A stretch of 47,100 bases of DNA from Welwitschia mirabilis (Eukaryota; Gnetophyta; Gnetopsida; Welwitschiales), in the NCBI GenBank assembly GCA_051453625.1, contig JBOZIK010000001.1:253968502-254015601 (forward strand), written 5' to 3'. Below, piece by piece: positions 46,524 through 47,100 of the stretch. Numbering within the stretch: position 1 is the first letter of the stretch; each line of letters begins with the position of its first letter. The translations under genes and the position numbers were made by a program. The notes beneath the pieces were generated by a model. The model had not been told where the DNA came from, did no database searches, and saw nothing but the letters and a program-made list of their open reading frames with translations.

Positions 46524-47100
46524 TGTAACACTCCACTTGAGTGGACTAAGTTCCATACATTAGAACATGGATGCGTATTCATAGTGATAGAAAACTCCGA
46601 GTACAGGAATATTAAGAAAATTTCCATTTGTAATGTGTTTACGAGATTTTTTTTTCAATAAATGTTGGATTAGTTTTACTATTACGTGATGATAGGTGAC
46701 TTTGGTGGTTTGATGATGATTTAAATGAGTTTAAGCTAAACCTAATGACTTCACCTGGTTTAACCGAAGTTGACTAATTTTGACTATGTTTAACTGTGGT
46801 TGACTAACATAGAATAATTTTGACTAACGTTATTTGACTCATTTTGACTAAGCTTTTGATAGTTTGACTAGGTTTGAATGAATTTTAATTGTTTTTAACT
46901 GAGTGGGTTTGATTTAAGCTTGAGTGAGTTTTAATGGTTGACTGAATTTAATTGTTTTTAAGCTTGAGTGGGTTTGATTTAAGCTTGAGTGAGTTTTAAT
47001 GGTTGACTGAATTTAACATAGACTAATTTTGACTAACGTTATTTGACTCATTTTGACTAAGCTTTTGATAGTTTGACTAGGTTTGAATGAATTTTAATTG
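46524..47100 (+). mobile_element. Probable LTR start of another Ty3/gypsy element, cut by window end
   Basis: TGTAACACTCCACTTGAGTG at 46524 resembles the TGTAACRCCCC opening of many plant gypsy LTRs. From about 46770 the sequence becomes a run of TTTGACTAAG/GTTGACTAA-type words, as I recall from some long gypsy LTRs. No internal domain is reached before the window ends, so element type and orientation are unproven. Confidence 0.4.
46806..47100 (+). repeat. 209-bp tandem repeat with an internal 65-bp duplication
   Basis: 46806-47014 is followed by a second copy from 47015 to the window end. The 86 overlapping bases differ at a single position (A at 46814, C at 47023). Within the unit, the 50 bases at 46901-46950 recur identically at 46966-47015. 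TTGAC occurs eleven times on the plus strand between 46800 and 47100. The array probably continues beyond the window. Confidence 0.92.

Noticed and set aside
1-47100. A coordinated new biological system
   Set aside because: No set of neighbouring intact genes exists; what can be identified is pseudogene, retroelement relic, repeat or unrecognised A+T-rich DNA.

Overview
The window looks like intergenic, heterochromatin-like DNA from a flowering plant. The evidence is a degraded plant-type cytosolic pyruvate kinase copy, several plant LTR retrotransposons (Ty1/copia including Sirevirus-like, and Ty3/gypsy), plant primer-binding sites, strong A+T richness and many simple repeats. Sirevirus-like elements and LTRs with a repeated GGRTCRAYTAGA motif suggest a monocot (palm or banana type), but that is a weak inference. 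No intact protein-coding gene, tRNA, rRNA or CRISPR array is visible. Most open frames of 60-110 codons are chance frames in A+T-rich DNA or pieces of dead elements.

Layout. 1-1508: processed pseudogene of cytosolic pyruvate kinase, 5' end outside the window, ending in a 17-A tail. 1509-2985: mostly unrecognised, with a possible gypsy LTR start at 2660. 3086-8680: plus-strand Sirevirus-like copia relic (integrase, reverse transcriptase, RNase H, extra 3' ORF, 1.4-kb 3' LTR); its 5' LTR and gag are not seen. Its LTR end abuts a truncated LTR of a minus-strand Ty3/gypsy relic (8681 to about 15115) that keeps gag, protease, a tRNA-Asp-type primer-binding site and the other LTR. 15116-18525: tandem-repeat country, with a 70-90 bp array, three promoter-like units of about 415 bp, and a roughly 20-bp array. 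22213-22611: five copies of an 80-bp unit. 24166-25791: short non-autonomous copia-like LTR element with a tRNA-Met-type primer-binding site, minus strand. 31200-31470: small gypsy reverse-transcriptase relic. 36411-46344: nearly complete but dead minus-strand copia element of about 10 kb with paired LTRs and a 5-bp target-site duplication. 46524 to the end: probable start of another LTR, carrying a young 209-bp tandem repeat.

The parts do not form a pathway. They are layers of retroelement insertion followed by decay, and at the two primer-binding sites checked every difference from the tRNA end is a C-to-T or G-to-A change, as expected of methylated, silenced DNA. I looked for a new biological system and found none I can defend. 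The least explained structures are the promoter-like trimer at 16678-17820 and the near-identical repeat at the right edge. Five runs of N (2986-3085, 7441-7540, 7815-7914, 33011-33711, 41052-41101) limit the reading.
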